DNA of 64,000 bases from Limimaricola hongkongensis DSM 17492 (GTDB taxonomy: Bacteria > Pseudomonadota > Alphaproteobacteria > Rhodobacterales > Rhodobacteraceae): NCBI RefSeq assembly GCF_000600975.2, contig NZ_KK088650.1:1-64000 (forward strand), given 5' to 3'. Shown here in pieces: positions 35,399 to 43,485 of the stretch. A program made the position numbers and the translations under genes. The first letter of the stretch is position 1, and every line of letters starts with the position of its first letter. Under the pieces are notes generated by a model, which was not told where the DNA came from, made no database searches, and saw nothing but the letters and a program-made list of their open reading frames with translations.

Positions 35399-36112
35399 AT
35401 GACACAGGACATCAAACGGGCGCTCGTCACCGGCGGCGCGAAGGGCATCGGGCGCGGCATCGTCGCGCGGCTGGTGAAGGAGGGCTGGCAGGTCGCGGCC
35501 ATGGATCGCGACGCGGCGGCGCTTGCCGATCTGCCGACCGGCGCGCGCGGCATCGAGGCCGATGTCTCGGACGAGGCGCAGGTCGCGGCCGCCATCGCCG
35601 CGACCGGCTGGGACGGGCTCGACCTTCTGGTCAACAATGCCGGGCTGGCCAGCCCGGAGGTCGGCCCGATCGAGGAGTTGGACCTCGCGACGTGGAACGC
35701 CTTCATCGGCACCAATCTCACCGGCGCCTTGCTGATGGCCAAGCATGGCGTGCCGCTCTTGCGCGCGCGGCGCGGCGCCATCGTCAACATCACCTCGTCC
35801 CGCGCGGTGCAGTCCGAGCCGCAGACCGAACCCTATGCCGCTGCCAAGGGCGGTCTGACCGCGCTGACCCACGCGCTCGCCGTCTCGCTCGGCCCCGAGA
35901 TCCGGGTGAACGCCATCGCGCCGGGCTGGATCGTCACGACGGGCTGGGACGAGCTGCGCGAGATCGACCACGCCCAGCACCCGGCGGGCCGCGCAGGCCG
36001 CCCCGAGGACGTGGCCGAGGCGGTGCTGTGGCTGGCGCAGGCGGGCTTCATGACCGGCGAGAGCATCCTTCTCGACGGCGGCATGACCCGAAAGATGATC
36101 TATGCCGAGTGA
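35399..36112 (+). CDS. SDR-family oxidoreductase
   Basis: A 237-residue classical short-chain dehydrogenase. The cofactor motif TGGAKGIG lies at 11-18, NNAG near 78-81, catalytic Ser in NITSSRA, YAAAKGG with the Tyr-Lys pair and the late LLDGGMT. The acidic residue after strand two (MDRD) suggests NAD(H). The stop overlaps the start of a second SDR gene. Substrate cannot be read from sequence. Confidence 0.85.
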   Translation: MTQDIKRALVTGGAKGIGRGIVARLVKEGWQVAAMDRDAAALADLPTGARGIEADVSDEAQVAAAIAATGWDGLDLLVNNAGLASPEVGPIEELDLATWNAFIGTNLTGALLMAKHGVPLLRARRGAIVNITSSRAVQSEPQTEPYAAAKGGLTALTHALAVSLGPEIRVNAIAPGWIVTTGWDELREIDHAQHPAGRAGRPEDVAEAVLWLAQAGFMTGESILLDGGMTRKMIYAE

Positions 36113-36776
36113 CGCCCCCGCCACCGCGCTGGTGATCGGCGCCTCGGGCGGCATCGGCGCCGCGCTTGCCGCCGCGCTGGAGGCGCGCGGTTCGGCGGTG
36201 ACGCGGCTGTCGCGCAGCGCCGACGGGTTCGACGTGACCGACCCGGCCTCGGTCGAGACACATCTGGGCGGGCTGGGCGGTTCGTTCGAGCTGATCCTCG
36301 TCGCGGTGGGCCTCCTCGCGCCAAAGGGGCAGGGGCCCGAGAAATCGCTCGATGCCATAGAGGCCGGGACGATGGCGCGGGTCATGGCGGTCAACGCCAT
36401 CGGCCCGGCGCTGATCCTGCGCCATGTGCCGCGGCTTCTGGCGGCGGGTGGGCGCTGCGGCGTGTTGTCGGCGCGGGTCGGCTCGATCGGCGACAACGGT
36501 ATCGGCGGCTGGCATTCCTACCGCGCGTCCAAGGCGGCGCTGAACCAGATCGTGCACGGCGCCGCGATCGAACTGAGGCGCCACGACAAGGGCGCGGTGC
36601 TCGCCGCGCTGCATCCCGGCACGGTCGAAACGGCGTTCACCGCCCCCTATGCCGGACGCCACAGCATGGTGACGGCGAAAGAGGCGGCGCAGAACCTGCT
36701 GCGGGTCATGGGACGGCTCGGCCCGGCGCAGTCGGGCGGATTCTTCGACTGGCGCGGCGAAGAGGTGCCGTGGTGA
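36102..36776 (+). CDS. SDR-family protein (C-factor-like)
   Basis: A 224-residue short-chain dehydrogenase. The motif GASGGIGAAL lies at 13-22, catalytic residues in VLSARVGS and WHSYRASKAALN, and the late HPGTVETAF is typical of the C-signal/CsgA-like SDR group. It shares an 11-base overlap with the preceding SDR gene, so the two are cotranslated. Role unknown. Confidence 0.8.
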   Translation: MPSDAPATALVIGASGGIGAALAAALEARGSAVTRLSRSADGFDVTDPASVETHLGGLGGSFELILVAVGLLAPKGQGPEKSLDAIEAGTMARVMAVNAIGPALILRHVPRLLAAGGRCGVLSARVGSIGDNGIGGWHSYRASKAALNQIVHGAAIELRRHDKGAVLAALHPGTVETAFTAPYAGRHSMVTAKEAAQNLLRVMGRLGPAQSGGFFDWRGEEVPW

Positions 36777-36834
36777 TACCGGCGCCGGCGTGGCAGGTGC
36801 GGTCTCCGATGTAGATGCCGCGCGGGGCTGAACG

Positions 36835-38460
36835 CTAGTTCGCGGTCGTCTCGTCGGTCTGCGCCTCGGCTGCCTCGTCCTCATCCCCGTCCGGGGCAGG
36901 GGCACCGTCTTCGGGCGCCGTCTCGCCGGTCTCCGGCGCATCGGTCGCGCCGTCGGTGCCGGGCGCGGCCTCGTCGGCCCCGGCGGGAGCGTCCGGGGTG
37001 CGCGGTGTCTCTTCCGCGCCATCCTGCGGCGCGTCTTCCGTTTCGGCGTCGCTCTCGACCGGGGCGTTGCCGACAAAGGCGCCGTCGCGCCAGCCGCCAT
37101 CCTCGGTCTCGCCGGTGGCATAGCGCATCACGCCGCGCCCCTGCCTGCGCCCGTCGCGGAACGCGCCTTCGTAGACGTCGCCATTGGCATAGGTCGCCAC
37201 GCCTTCGCCCTCGATTTCACCTTCGGACCACTGGCCTTCATAGGTGAAACCGTCGGGCATGGTGATCTTGCCTTCCCCGTGCCGTTGCCCGTCCTCGAAG
37301 CCGCCTTCATAGACGGTGCCGTCGGCATAGGTGGCGATGCCCTGTCCCTCGCGCTGGCCGCCGACCCAGCCGCCTTCATAGCTGTAGCCGTCGGCATAGG
37401 TCATCCTGCCCTGCCCGTGGTTCTGCGCGTTGAGGAATTCGCCCTCGTAGACGAGACCGTTGGCGTATGTGGCGGTGCCCGTGCCCTCGATCACGCCCTC
37501 GCGCCAGTCGCCCTCATAGGTGGAGCCGTCGGGATAGGTGATCTTGCCGGTGCCGTGGGCGAGATCGTTCTCGAACCGGCCCTCATAGACCGACCCGTCG
37601 GGATAGGTGACCTTGCCCATCCCCTCGATCCGCCCCTCGGCCCAGGCGCCGACATAGCGGTAGCCATCCGTGCCGGTGAAGCTGCCCTGCCCATGGCGGC
37701 GGTCATTCTCGAAATTGCCTTCGTAGACGTCGCCATTGGCGTATTCGACCCGGCCCTCGCCTTCGCGCTTGCCCGCGACGAAGCGGCCTTCGTAGACATC
37801 GCCATTGGGCTGTTCGAGCCGGCCTTCGCCCTCGATCTGCCCGTCGCTCCAGCCGCCTTCGTAGACCAGCCCGTCGGGCATTTCGAGACGGCCCTGGCCG
37901 TCGCGCTCGCCGCCCCTGAGCGTGCCCGCATAGGTGGAGCCGTCGGGATAGGTGATTTCGCCTTCGCCTTCCTTGACGCCGTTGATCCACTGGCCGTCAT
38001 AGACATAGCCGTCCGGGCTGGTGAGCGTGCCGCTGCCGTGATGCATGGCGTTGCGGAATTCGCCCTCGTAGCGGGTGCCGTTGGCGTATTCGGCGGTGCC
38101 GCGGCCGGTGATCTTGCCGTCCTCCCACTCGCCCTCATAGGTGCCGCCATCGGCAAAGGTGATCCGGCCCACGCCCTCGGGCTTGCCGCGCGCGAACTGG
38201 CCCTCATAGACCGAGCCGTTGGGAAAGGTGGCGCGGCCCTCGCCGCGGATTTCGCCTTCGAACCATTCGCCCTCGTAGGCATAGCCATTGGGCAGCCGGT
38301 AGCTGCCCTGACCATGCTGGCGGCCATTGAGAAAGGTGCCCTCGTAGACGCCGCCATCCTCGTATTGCTTGGTGGTGATCTCCTGCGCATGGGCGCCCGG
38401 CGCCTGCGCAAGCGTCGCCGCCGCCGCGAGAGTGAACGCGCGCATGGCTCGTGCCGACAT
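36835..38460 (-). CDS. Exported MORN-repeat protein (18 repeats)
   Basis: A 541-residue protein. A signal peptide (1-26, ending GAHAQ) is followed by 18 MORN repeats with an exact 23-residue period from Tyr39 to about residue 452 (pattern YEGxWxxGxxxGxGxxxYxDGxx), a decayed nineteenth, and an acidic Ala/Glu/Asp/Pro-rich tail of about 70 residues. MORN sheets commonly bind membranes or proteins. The secretion signal places it in the periplasm or outside. Start ATG 38460 was chosen because it puts the signal peptide at the N-terminus. It stands alone; function unknown. Confidence 0.83.
   Translation of the reverse strand: MSARAMRAFTLAAAATLAQAPGAHAQEITTKQYEDGGVYEGTFLNGRQHGQGSYRLPNGYAYEGEWFEGEIRGEGRATFPNGSVYEGQFARGKPEGVGRITFADGGTYEGEWEDGKITGRGTAEYANGTRYEGEFRNAMHHGSGTLTSPDGYVYDGQWINGVKEGEGEITYPDGSTYAGTLRGGERDGQGRLEMPDGLVYEGGWSDGQIEGEGRLEQPNGDVYEGRFVAGKREGEGRVEYANGDVYEGNFENDRRHGQGSFTGTDGYRYVGAWAEGRIEGMGKVTYPDGSVYEGRFENDLAHGTGKITYPDGSTYEGDWREGVIEGTGTATYANGLVYEGEFLNAQNHGQGRMTYADGYSYEGGWVGGQREGQGIATYADGTVYEGGFEDGQRHGEGKITMPDGFTYEGQWSEGEIEGEGVATYANGDVYEGAFRDGRRQGRGVMRYATGETEDGGWRDGAFVGNAPVESDAETEDAPQDGAEETPRTPDAPAGADEAAPGTDGATDAPETGETAPEDGAPAPDGDEDEAAEAQTDETTAN
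37105..38346 (-). repeat. Tandem 69-bp coding repeats (MORN array)
   Basis: Eighteen units of 69 bases encode the 23-residue MORN motifs. Units are diverged at DNA level but keep the TATGAGGGC-type core. They can cause misassembly or copy-number change. Confidence 0.8.
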
Positions 38461-38639
38461 GACCGATTGCCCCCGATCGCTGGGCCCGGTTCGACCGGTC
38501 CCTGTTTCCGCTTTCGCGTTAGAGTAGCGGTGCCCCCGGCCCAAGACAACAGCCCCCGGCAGGCGCGCCGGGCGGGCTTGCGCCGGCGCCGCGCGCCTCT
38601 AATCTGCGATCGACCCCGACCGTTGCCGGAAAAGCCGCC

Positions 38640-39068
38640 ATGCCCGAGAACAAGACCATGCCCACCGGCGCAAGCGTGTCCGCCTTTCTCGACGCGGTGA
38701 CGCCCGAGCGCAAACGCGAGGACGCGCAGGCGCTCGATGCGCTGTTTCGCGAGGTGACGGGCTACGTGCCGCAGATGTGGGGGCCGTCGATCGTCGGCTA
38801 CGGCGCCTATGACTACGTCTATGACAGCGGCCGGACAGGGCGTTTCCTCGCCACCGGGTTTTCGCCTCGAAAGGCGAACCTCGTGCTCTACATCATGCCC
38901 GGCTACGACGCGGCCAACCCGATCCTCGACCGTCTGGGCAAGCATCGGCTGGGCAAATCGTGTCTTTACATCAACAAGCTCGCCGATGTGGATCGCGGCG
39001 TTCTGGCACAGCTGATCCGGCACGGGCTCGACCGGCTGGCGGGCTACTGGCCGGTGCATCCGATCTGA
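38640..39068 (+). CDS. DUF1801-domain protein
   Basis: A 142-residue soluble protein with the DUF1801 (YdhG-like) pattern: ERKREDAQALDALFREVTGYVPQMWG near 25-50, FSPRKANLVLYI, and GKSCLYINKLADVDRGVLAQLI near the end. Proteins of this fold are small alpha/beta domains of unknown function. It is divergent from the MORN gene and precedes the MFS transporter gene by 25 bases on the same strand. Confidence 0.82.
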   Translation: MPENKTMPTGASVSAFLDAVTPERKREDAQALDALFREVTGYVPQMWGPSIVGYGAYDYVYDSGRTGRFLATGFSPRKANLVLYIMPGYDAANPILDRLGKHRLGKSCLYINKLADVDRGVLAQLIRHGLDRLAGYWPVHPI

Positions 39069-39093
39069 TCCGGGCCCGCCCGCAAGGACCGAC

Positions 39094-40554
39094 ATGACAG
39101 AAGACGACACGCCCCTCAGGGGCCGCTGGATCGCCATGGCGGCGCTTTTGGTGGCGGGGTTCATGAACCTGATCGACGTGACCATCGTCAACGTCGCGAT
39201 CCCGTCGCTGCAGGCGGCCTTCGATGCCACCGACAGCCAGATCGAATGGGTCGTCGCCGCCTATATCCTGAGCTTCGCGCTGTTCTTGCTGCCCGCGGGC
39301 CGGCTGGGCGACGTGGTCGGGCGGCGGCGGATGTTCGTGATCGGGGTCACGGTCTTCACCATCGCCTCGGCGCTGTGCGGGCTCGCGCCGGGCATCGGCG
39401 GCCTCGTGGCGGCGCGGGTGTTGCAGGGCATCGGCGGCGCGATGATGACGCCGCAGACGCTGGCGCTGGTGCCCGCGCTGTTCCCGCCGCGCGAACGCGG
39501 CGCGGCCTTCGCGCTGTTCGGCCTTTCGGCGGGGCTTGCGAGCGTCACCGGGCCGGTGCTGGGCGGGTTCCTGATCGGCGCCGACATCGCGGGGCTCGAC
39601 TGGCGGCCCATTTTCCTCGTCAACATTCCCGTGGGCGTGATCGCGGTTCTGGCCGCGATGCGCTTCGTGCCGAAGATCCCCGGCGACAAGGCGCTGCGCC
39701 TCGATCTCGTCGGCATGGCGCTGGCGGGCACGGGGCTGATGCTGCTGCTGTTTCCGCTGATCGAGGGGCGCCAGCTCGGCTGGCCGCTGTGGTGTTTCGC
39801 GATGATGGCCGCCGCCATGCCGGTGGGCGTGGGCTTCGTGCTGTGGCAACGCCGCCAGGCCCGCGCGGGCGCGCCGCAGCTGATCCCGGCAAGCCTTCTG
39901 GCCAATGGCGACTATGTGACGGGCTCGATGCTGGCGACGCTGCTCTTCGCGGGCATCCCGGGGTTCTTTCTCGTCTTCGCGATCTTCCTTCAGGTGGGCT
40001 TCGGGCTGACGCCGCTGCAATCGGGGCTCACCACCATGCCGTTCTCGCTCGGCGTGCTGGGTGCGTCGGTGCTGTCGGGCCGCCTCGGCACGCGCTGGCC
40101 GCGCGAGCGGATCACGGCGGGGGCGGTGCTTCTGGTGACCGGGATGACGGCGCTGCGGCTGGTGCTGCCCGACGAGGACGGGGCGCTGTCGCGCCTGGCC
40201 TTCGTGCTGCCTCTGGGTCTTGCCGGGCTCGGGCTCGGCACCGCCGTCTCGCCGTTGTTCCAGACGGTGCTCGCCAACGTGGCCGACCGCGACACCGGCG
40301 CGGGATCGGGCGCGCTGCAAAGCTTTCAGCAGGTCGGCGGCGCGCTGGGCGTGGCGGTGATGGGGCAGCTGTTCTTCGGGATGCTGCGCGCGGGCGGCGG
40401 CCACCCGGACGCGCTCTCGGCTTCGCTGTGGTTCAACGCCGCCGCCTTTCTCGCCGTGGCGCTGCTGGTCTGGCGGTTGCCGGAACCGCGCCTCGTGCCG
40501 GGGCGGGGCACGCCGGGGCAGGGCGGCAGGTCCGCCCCCGCCCCGGCGGAGTGA
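39094..40554 (+). CDS. MFS transporter, DHA2 (14-helix drug:H+ antiporter) family
   Basis: A 486-residue transporter with about 14 hydrophobic segments. FMNLIDVTIVNVAIPSLQ near the start is the DHA2 motif, LPAGRLGDVVGRRRMF is MFS motif A, and GLASVTGPVLGG is motif C of drug exporters. Multidrug or toxic-compound efflux is likely; the substrate is unknown. It is convergent with the next gene, which ends directly after its stop. Confidence 0.87.
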   Translation: MTEDDTPLRGRWIAMAALLVAGFMNLIDVTIVNVAIPSLQAAFDATDSQIEWVVAAYILSFALFLLPAGRLGDVVGRRRMFVIGVTVFTIASALCGLAPGIGGLVAARVLQGIGGAMMTPQTLALVPALFPPRERGAAFALFGLSAGLASVTGPVLGGFLIGADIAGLDWRPIFLVNIPVGVIAVLAAMRFVPKIPGDKALRLDLVGMALAGTGLMLLLFPLIEGRQLGWPLWCFAMMAAAMPVGVGFVLWQRRQARAGAPQLIPASLLANGDYVTGSMLATLLFAGIPGFFLVFAIFLQVGFGLTPLQSGLTTMPFSLGVLGASVLSGRLGTRWPRERITAGAVLLVTGMTALRLVLPDEDGALSRLAFVLPLGLAGLGLGTAVSPLFQTVLANVADRDTGAGSGALQSFQQVGGALGVAVMGQLFFGMLRAGGGHPDALSASLWFNAAAFLAVALLVWRLPEPRLVPGRGTPGQGGRSAPAPAE

Positions 40555-41487
40555 TCAGAGCGTCAGCTGGTAGCTGTGCGGCACCCATGCAAAGCCGTCA
40601 TCCACCGCCATGACATAGCCCGCTCCGGGAAAGGGCATGTGGTAGCCGATCACCGGCATCTTGCGCTCGGCCGCCATCGACAGCACCCGGCGCCGGGTCT
40701 CGACCGCCATGTCCTTGTCGGTGTCGAAGCTGACATGCCAGTCCGGCTCGCCCACCGACCAGACGTAATGGTTGGCGGTATCGGCCATCAGCAGCAGCTC
40801 GCCCTCGCTTCCCGTCACGGTGAAGACGAGGTGGCCCGGCGTATGGCCAAAGGCCGCCATCGCGGTGAGCGGGCCGAGCTGGTCGCCATCCTCGATGAAT
40901 TGCAGCTCCGCCTCGAGCGGCCGTACCTTGGCCTCGAAGCCTTCGTTGTCCTGCCCGGCCCAGTGGTCGAACTCGACCCGCCCGGCGTGGTGCGAGGCGT
41001 TGGCAAAGGTCTTTTCCCCGGCCTCGGTCATCAGCCCGCCGATATGGTCGCCATGCATGTGGGTCAGCACCACATGGGTGACATCCCCGGGCGAGCGGCC
41101 TGCGGCCTCCAGCGCGGCGGTGATGCCCGCCGCGTCGAGGCCGGTATCGACGAGGATCACGTTTTCGCCCGCCTCGACCAGCACCGGGTTGAAGAAGAAC
41201 CGCGCCTCCTCGGAGGGGATGAAGTTCTCCTCGCTGACCTGTGCGAAGGTCGCGTCGTCGACATTGAGCCCGAAGATGGCGTGCGGCTCGGGCACGACGC
41301 GGCTGCCGGCGAGCAGGGTGGTCACCTTGACGTCGCCCAGCGTGAAGGCGCGGTGCGTCGGAAGCGCGACGCCGTTCTCGGCCGGGGCGGACTGGGCGCG
41401 GGCGGTGCCGGGCAGGCCCGCGCTCGCGGCCAGTGGCAGTGCCGCACCGGCCATGAGCGCCGCGCGGCGGCTGATGGAATGGGACAT
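40555..41487 (-). CDS. Tat-exported MBL-fold metallo-hydrolase (SoxH-like)
   Basis: A 310-residue protein with a twin-arginine signal (SISRRAALMAGAALPLAAS, 4-22) and metallo-beta-lactamase motifs THMHGDH, GHTPGH and the late GYHMPFPGAGYV. The layout and the ending are similar to SoxH at 17,494, so both belong to the exported SoxH-like branch. AGAGGAGA lies before ATG 41487. There are no sulfur genes beside it; substrate unknown. Confidence 0.83.
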   Translation of the reverse strand: MSHSISRRAALMAGAALPLAASAGLPGTARAQSAPAENGVALPTHRAFTLGDVKVTTLLAGSRVVPEPHAIFGLNVDDATFAQVSEENFIPSEEARFFFNPVLVEAGENVILVDTGLDAAGITAALEAAGRSPGDVTHVVLTHMHGDHIGGLMTEAGEKTFANASHHAGRVEFDHWAGQDNEGFEAKVRPLEAELQFIEDGDQLGPLTAMAAFGHTPGHLVFTVTGSEGELLLMADTANHYVWSVGEPDWHVSFDTDKDMAVETRRRVLSMAAERKMPVIGYHMPFPGAGYVMAVDDGFAWVPHSYQLTL

Positions 41488-41572
41488 CTGAGGTCTCCTC
41501 TGCGGTATGTCCCGCCAGAGGATAGGGCGCGCCGGGGGCTTTCCCAGCGTCAGCTCGCACGCAGGTTGTGCG

Positions 41573-41992
41573 TCACAGCCACCATTGATCGATCGCGGCG
41601 ATGTCGTCGTCGGACCAGCCGAAATGATGCGCGAATTCATGCACCGTCACATGCGCCACCATCTCGGCCACCGTGACATCGCCGCGCTCGGCCCATTCGT
41701 CGAGGATCGGCCGCCGGAACAGCCAGACCACGTCCGGCCCGTGCGGCACGTCCCAGTTGGATTTCTCGGTCATCGGAATGCCGTCATAAAGCCCGGTCAG
41801 CTCGAACGGCTCCATCTCCATCTGGTCGAGAATGTCGTCGGGGGCGAAATCCACCACCCGCAGCGCCACCGCGCGCGCCGCCGCCCGGAACGGCGCGGGC
41901 AGGGTGTCGATCACGTGGCGGGCGATCGCCTCCATCTCGTCGAGAGAGGGGGCGAGCGGGCTTTGGGCAAAGGGGTCGGGCGTGCTCTCCAT
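41573..41992 (-). CDS. Metallopeptidase family protein (zincin-like, PF06262 type)
   Basis: A 139-residue protein with the zinc motif HEFAHHFG near the C-terminus and the conserved LTGLYDGIPMTEKS region before it. Both are characteristic of the minimal zincin family (acidic, about 130-140 residues). Peptidase activity of this family is not well proven. It is divergent from gltX, 61 bases away. Confidence 0.8.
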   Translation of the reverse strand: MESTPDPFAQSPLAPSLDEMEAIARHVIDTLPAPFRAAARAVALRVVDFAPDDILDQMEMEPFELTGLYDGIPMTEKSNWDVPHGPDVVWLFRRPILDEWAERGDVTVAEMVAHVTVHEFAHHFGWSDDDIAAIDQWWL

Positions 41993-42053
41993 GCCCCCGA
42001 TATGGACAAAACGCCGTCCTTGTGAAAGAGCCCATGGCGAACAGGAGAGCCCC

Positions 42054-43373
42054 ATGACAACGACCCGTTTCGCCCCGTCCCCCACCGGCTGGATGCATAT
42101 CGGCAACCTGCGCGCCGCGCTGTTCAACCACGCCATCGCGCGGCAACAGGGCGGGGAATTCATCCTGCGCATCGACGACACCGACCAGGAACGCTCCAAG
42201 CCCGAATATGTCGACGGCATCCTCGAGGCGCTCGACTGGCTTGGCATCACCCATGACCGGGTGGAGCGGCAGTCCGACCGGATGGAGCGCTACACGGCGG
42301 CGCGCGAGAAGCTGGTCGCCGACGGGCGGCTCTACGAATGCTTCGAGACCCCGGCCGAGCTGGATCTCAAGCGCAAGAAGCAGCTCAACATGGGCAAGCC
42401 GCCGGTCTATGACCGCGCCGCACTCGACCTCAGCGACGCCGAGAAGGACCGCCTGCGCGCCGAGCGCGGCAGCCATTGGCGCTTCAAGCTCGACCGCGAG
42501 CGGATCGAGTGGGAGGACGGCATTCTCGGCCCGATCTCGATCGACGCGGCGAGCGTGTCGGACCCGGTGCTGATCAAGGAAAGCGGGCAGGTGCTCTATA
42601 CCTTCGCCTCCTCGGTCGACGACGCGGAAATGGGCATCACCGACGTGGTGCGCGGCTCGGACCACGTGACCAACACCGCGACCCAGATCCAGATCATCCG
42701 CGCGCTGGGCTTTGAGCCGCCGCGCTTCGCGCATCACAGCCTGCTCACCGGACCGCAGGGCGAGGCGCTCTCCAAGCGGCTCGGCACGCTGAGCTTGCGC
42801 GATCTGAAGGACGCGGGCATCGAGCCGATGGCGATCCTGAGCCTGATGGCGCGGCTGGGCTCGTCGCAGCCCGTGGAGCTGCGCCAGACGCCCGAAGAGG
42901 TGATCGAAGGGTTCGACATCGCCAGCTTCGGCGCCGCGCCGACCAAGCTCGACCCCGCCGATCTGGAGCCGCTCACCGCGCGCTGGCTGTCGCAGCAACC
43001 CCTCTCCGAGGTGCGGGCCGATGTCGCCGCCGCGGGCGTGCCGGACGACTTGGCCGAACCGTTCTGGGCGGCGGTGCACGAGAACCTCAAGACCCGAGCC
43101 AGCCTCAAGGAATGGTGGGCGGTGTTCCGCGACGGCCGCGCGGGCCGAGCCGAGCCCGAGGATGCCGAGTTCGTGGCGCAGGCGCTGGGCCTTCTGGGCG
43201 AGCCGCCCTACGGCCCCGAGACGTGGAAGCAGTGGACCGATGCCGTGAAGGCGGAGACGGGCCGCAAGGGCAAGGGGCTGTTCTTGCCGCTGCGCCGCGC
43301 CGTCACCGGCATGGATCACGGCCCCGAAATGGCGGGCGTCATGGCGCTGATGCAGGTCAAGCCGCAGCTCTGA
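42054..43373 (+). CDS. gltX: Glutamyl-tRNA synthetase
   Basis: A 439-residue class I synthetase. FAPSPTGWMHIGNLR (6-20) contains the HIGH-type motif, and LSKRLG (239-244) is the KMSKS-type loop. The length is a little shorter than E. coli GltX, and the C-terminal anticodon-binding part ends near FLPLRRAVTG. Alphaproteobacteria often hold two copies (gltX1/gltX2), one charging tRNA-Gln indirectly; which copy this is cannot be decided here. AGGAGA precedes ATG 42054, with a strong terminator after the stop. Confidence 0.94.
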   Translation: MTTTRFAPSPTGWMHIGNLRAALFNHAIARQQGGEFILRIDDTDQERSKPEYVDGILEALDWLGITHDRVERQSDRMERYTAAREKLVADGRLYECFETPAELDLKRKKQLNMGKPPVYDRAALDLSDAEKDRLRAERGSHWRFKLDRERIEWEDGILGPISIDAASVSDPVLIKESGQVLYTFASSVDDAEMGITDVVRGSDHVTNTATQIQIIRALGFEPPRFAHHSLLTGPQGEALSKRLGTLSLRDLKDAGIEPMAILSLMARLGSSQPVELRQTPEEVIEGFDIASFGAAPTKLDPADLEPLTARWLSQQPLSEVRADVAAAGVPDDLAEPFWAAVHENLKTRASLKEWWAVFRDGRAGRAEPEDAEFVAQALGLLGEPPYGPETWKQWTDAVKAETGRKGKGLFLPLRRAVTGMDHGPEMAGVMALMQVKPQL

Positions 43374-43383
43374 TCCGAAACGC

Positions 43384-43433
43384 GACCGGCACCGCCCGCA
43401 CCCAATGGGAGGCGGGCGGGGCCGGTCATTTTT
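43384..43433 (+). terminator. Intrinsic terminator of gltX
   Basis: GACCGGCACCGCCCGC (43384-43399) pairs with GCGGGCGGGGCCGGTC (43412-43427) with one mismatch, and ATTTTT follows at once. A clear rho-independent terminator ten bases after the gltX stop. Confidence 0.85.
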
Positions 43434-43485
43434 CCTACCATGGCCGACCGGCGCGCCGCAGGGCGACCCGCCGAACCGGGCCGGT

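Noticed and set aside
37105..38346. Regular repeats that might suggest a CRISPR array
   Set aside because: The 69-base period encodes continuous MORN motifs without spacers, so this is a coding repeat. No CRISPR array or cas gene was seen in the window.
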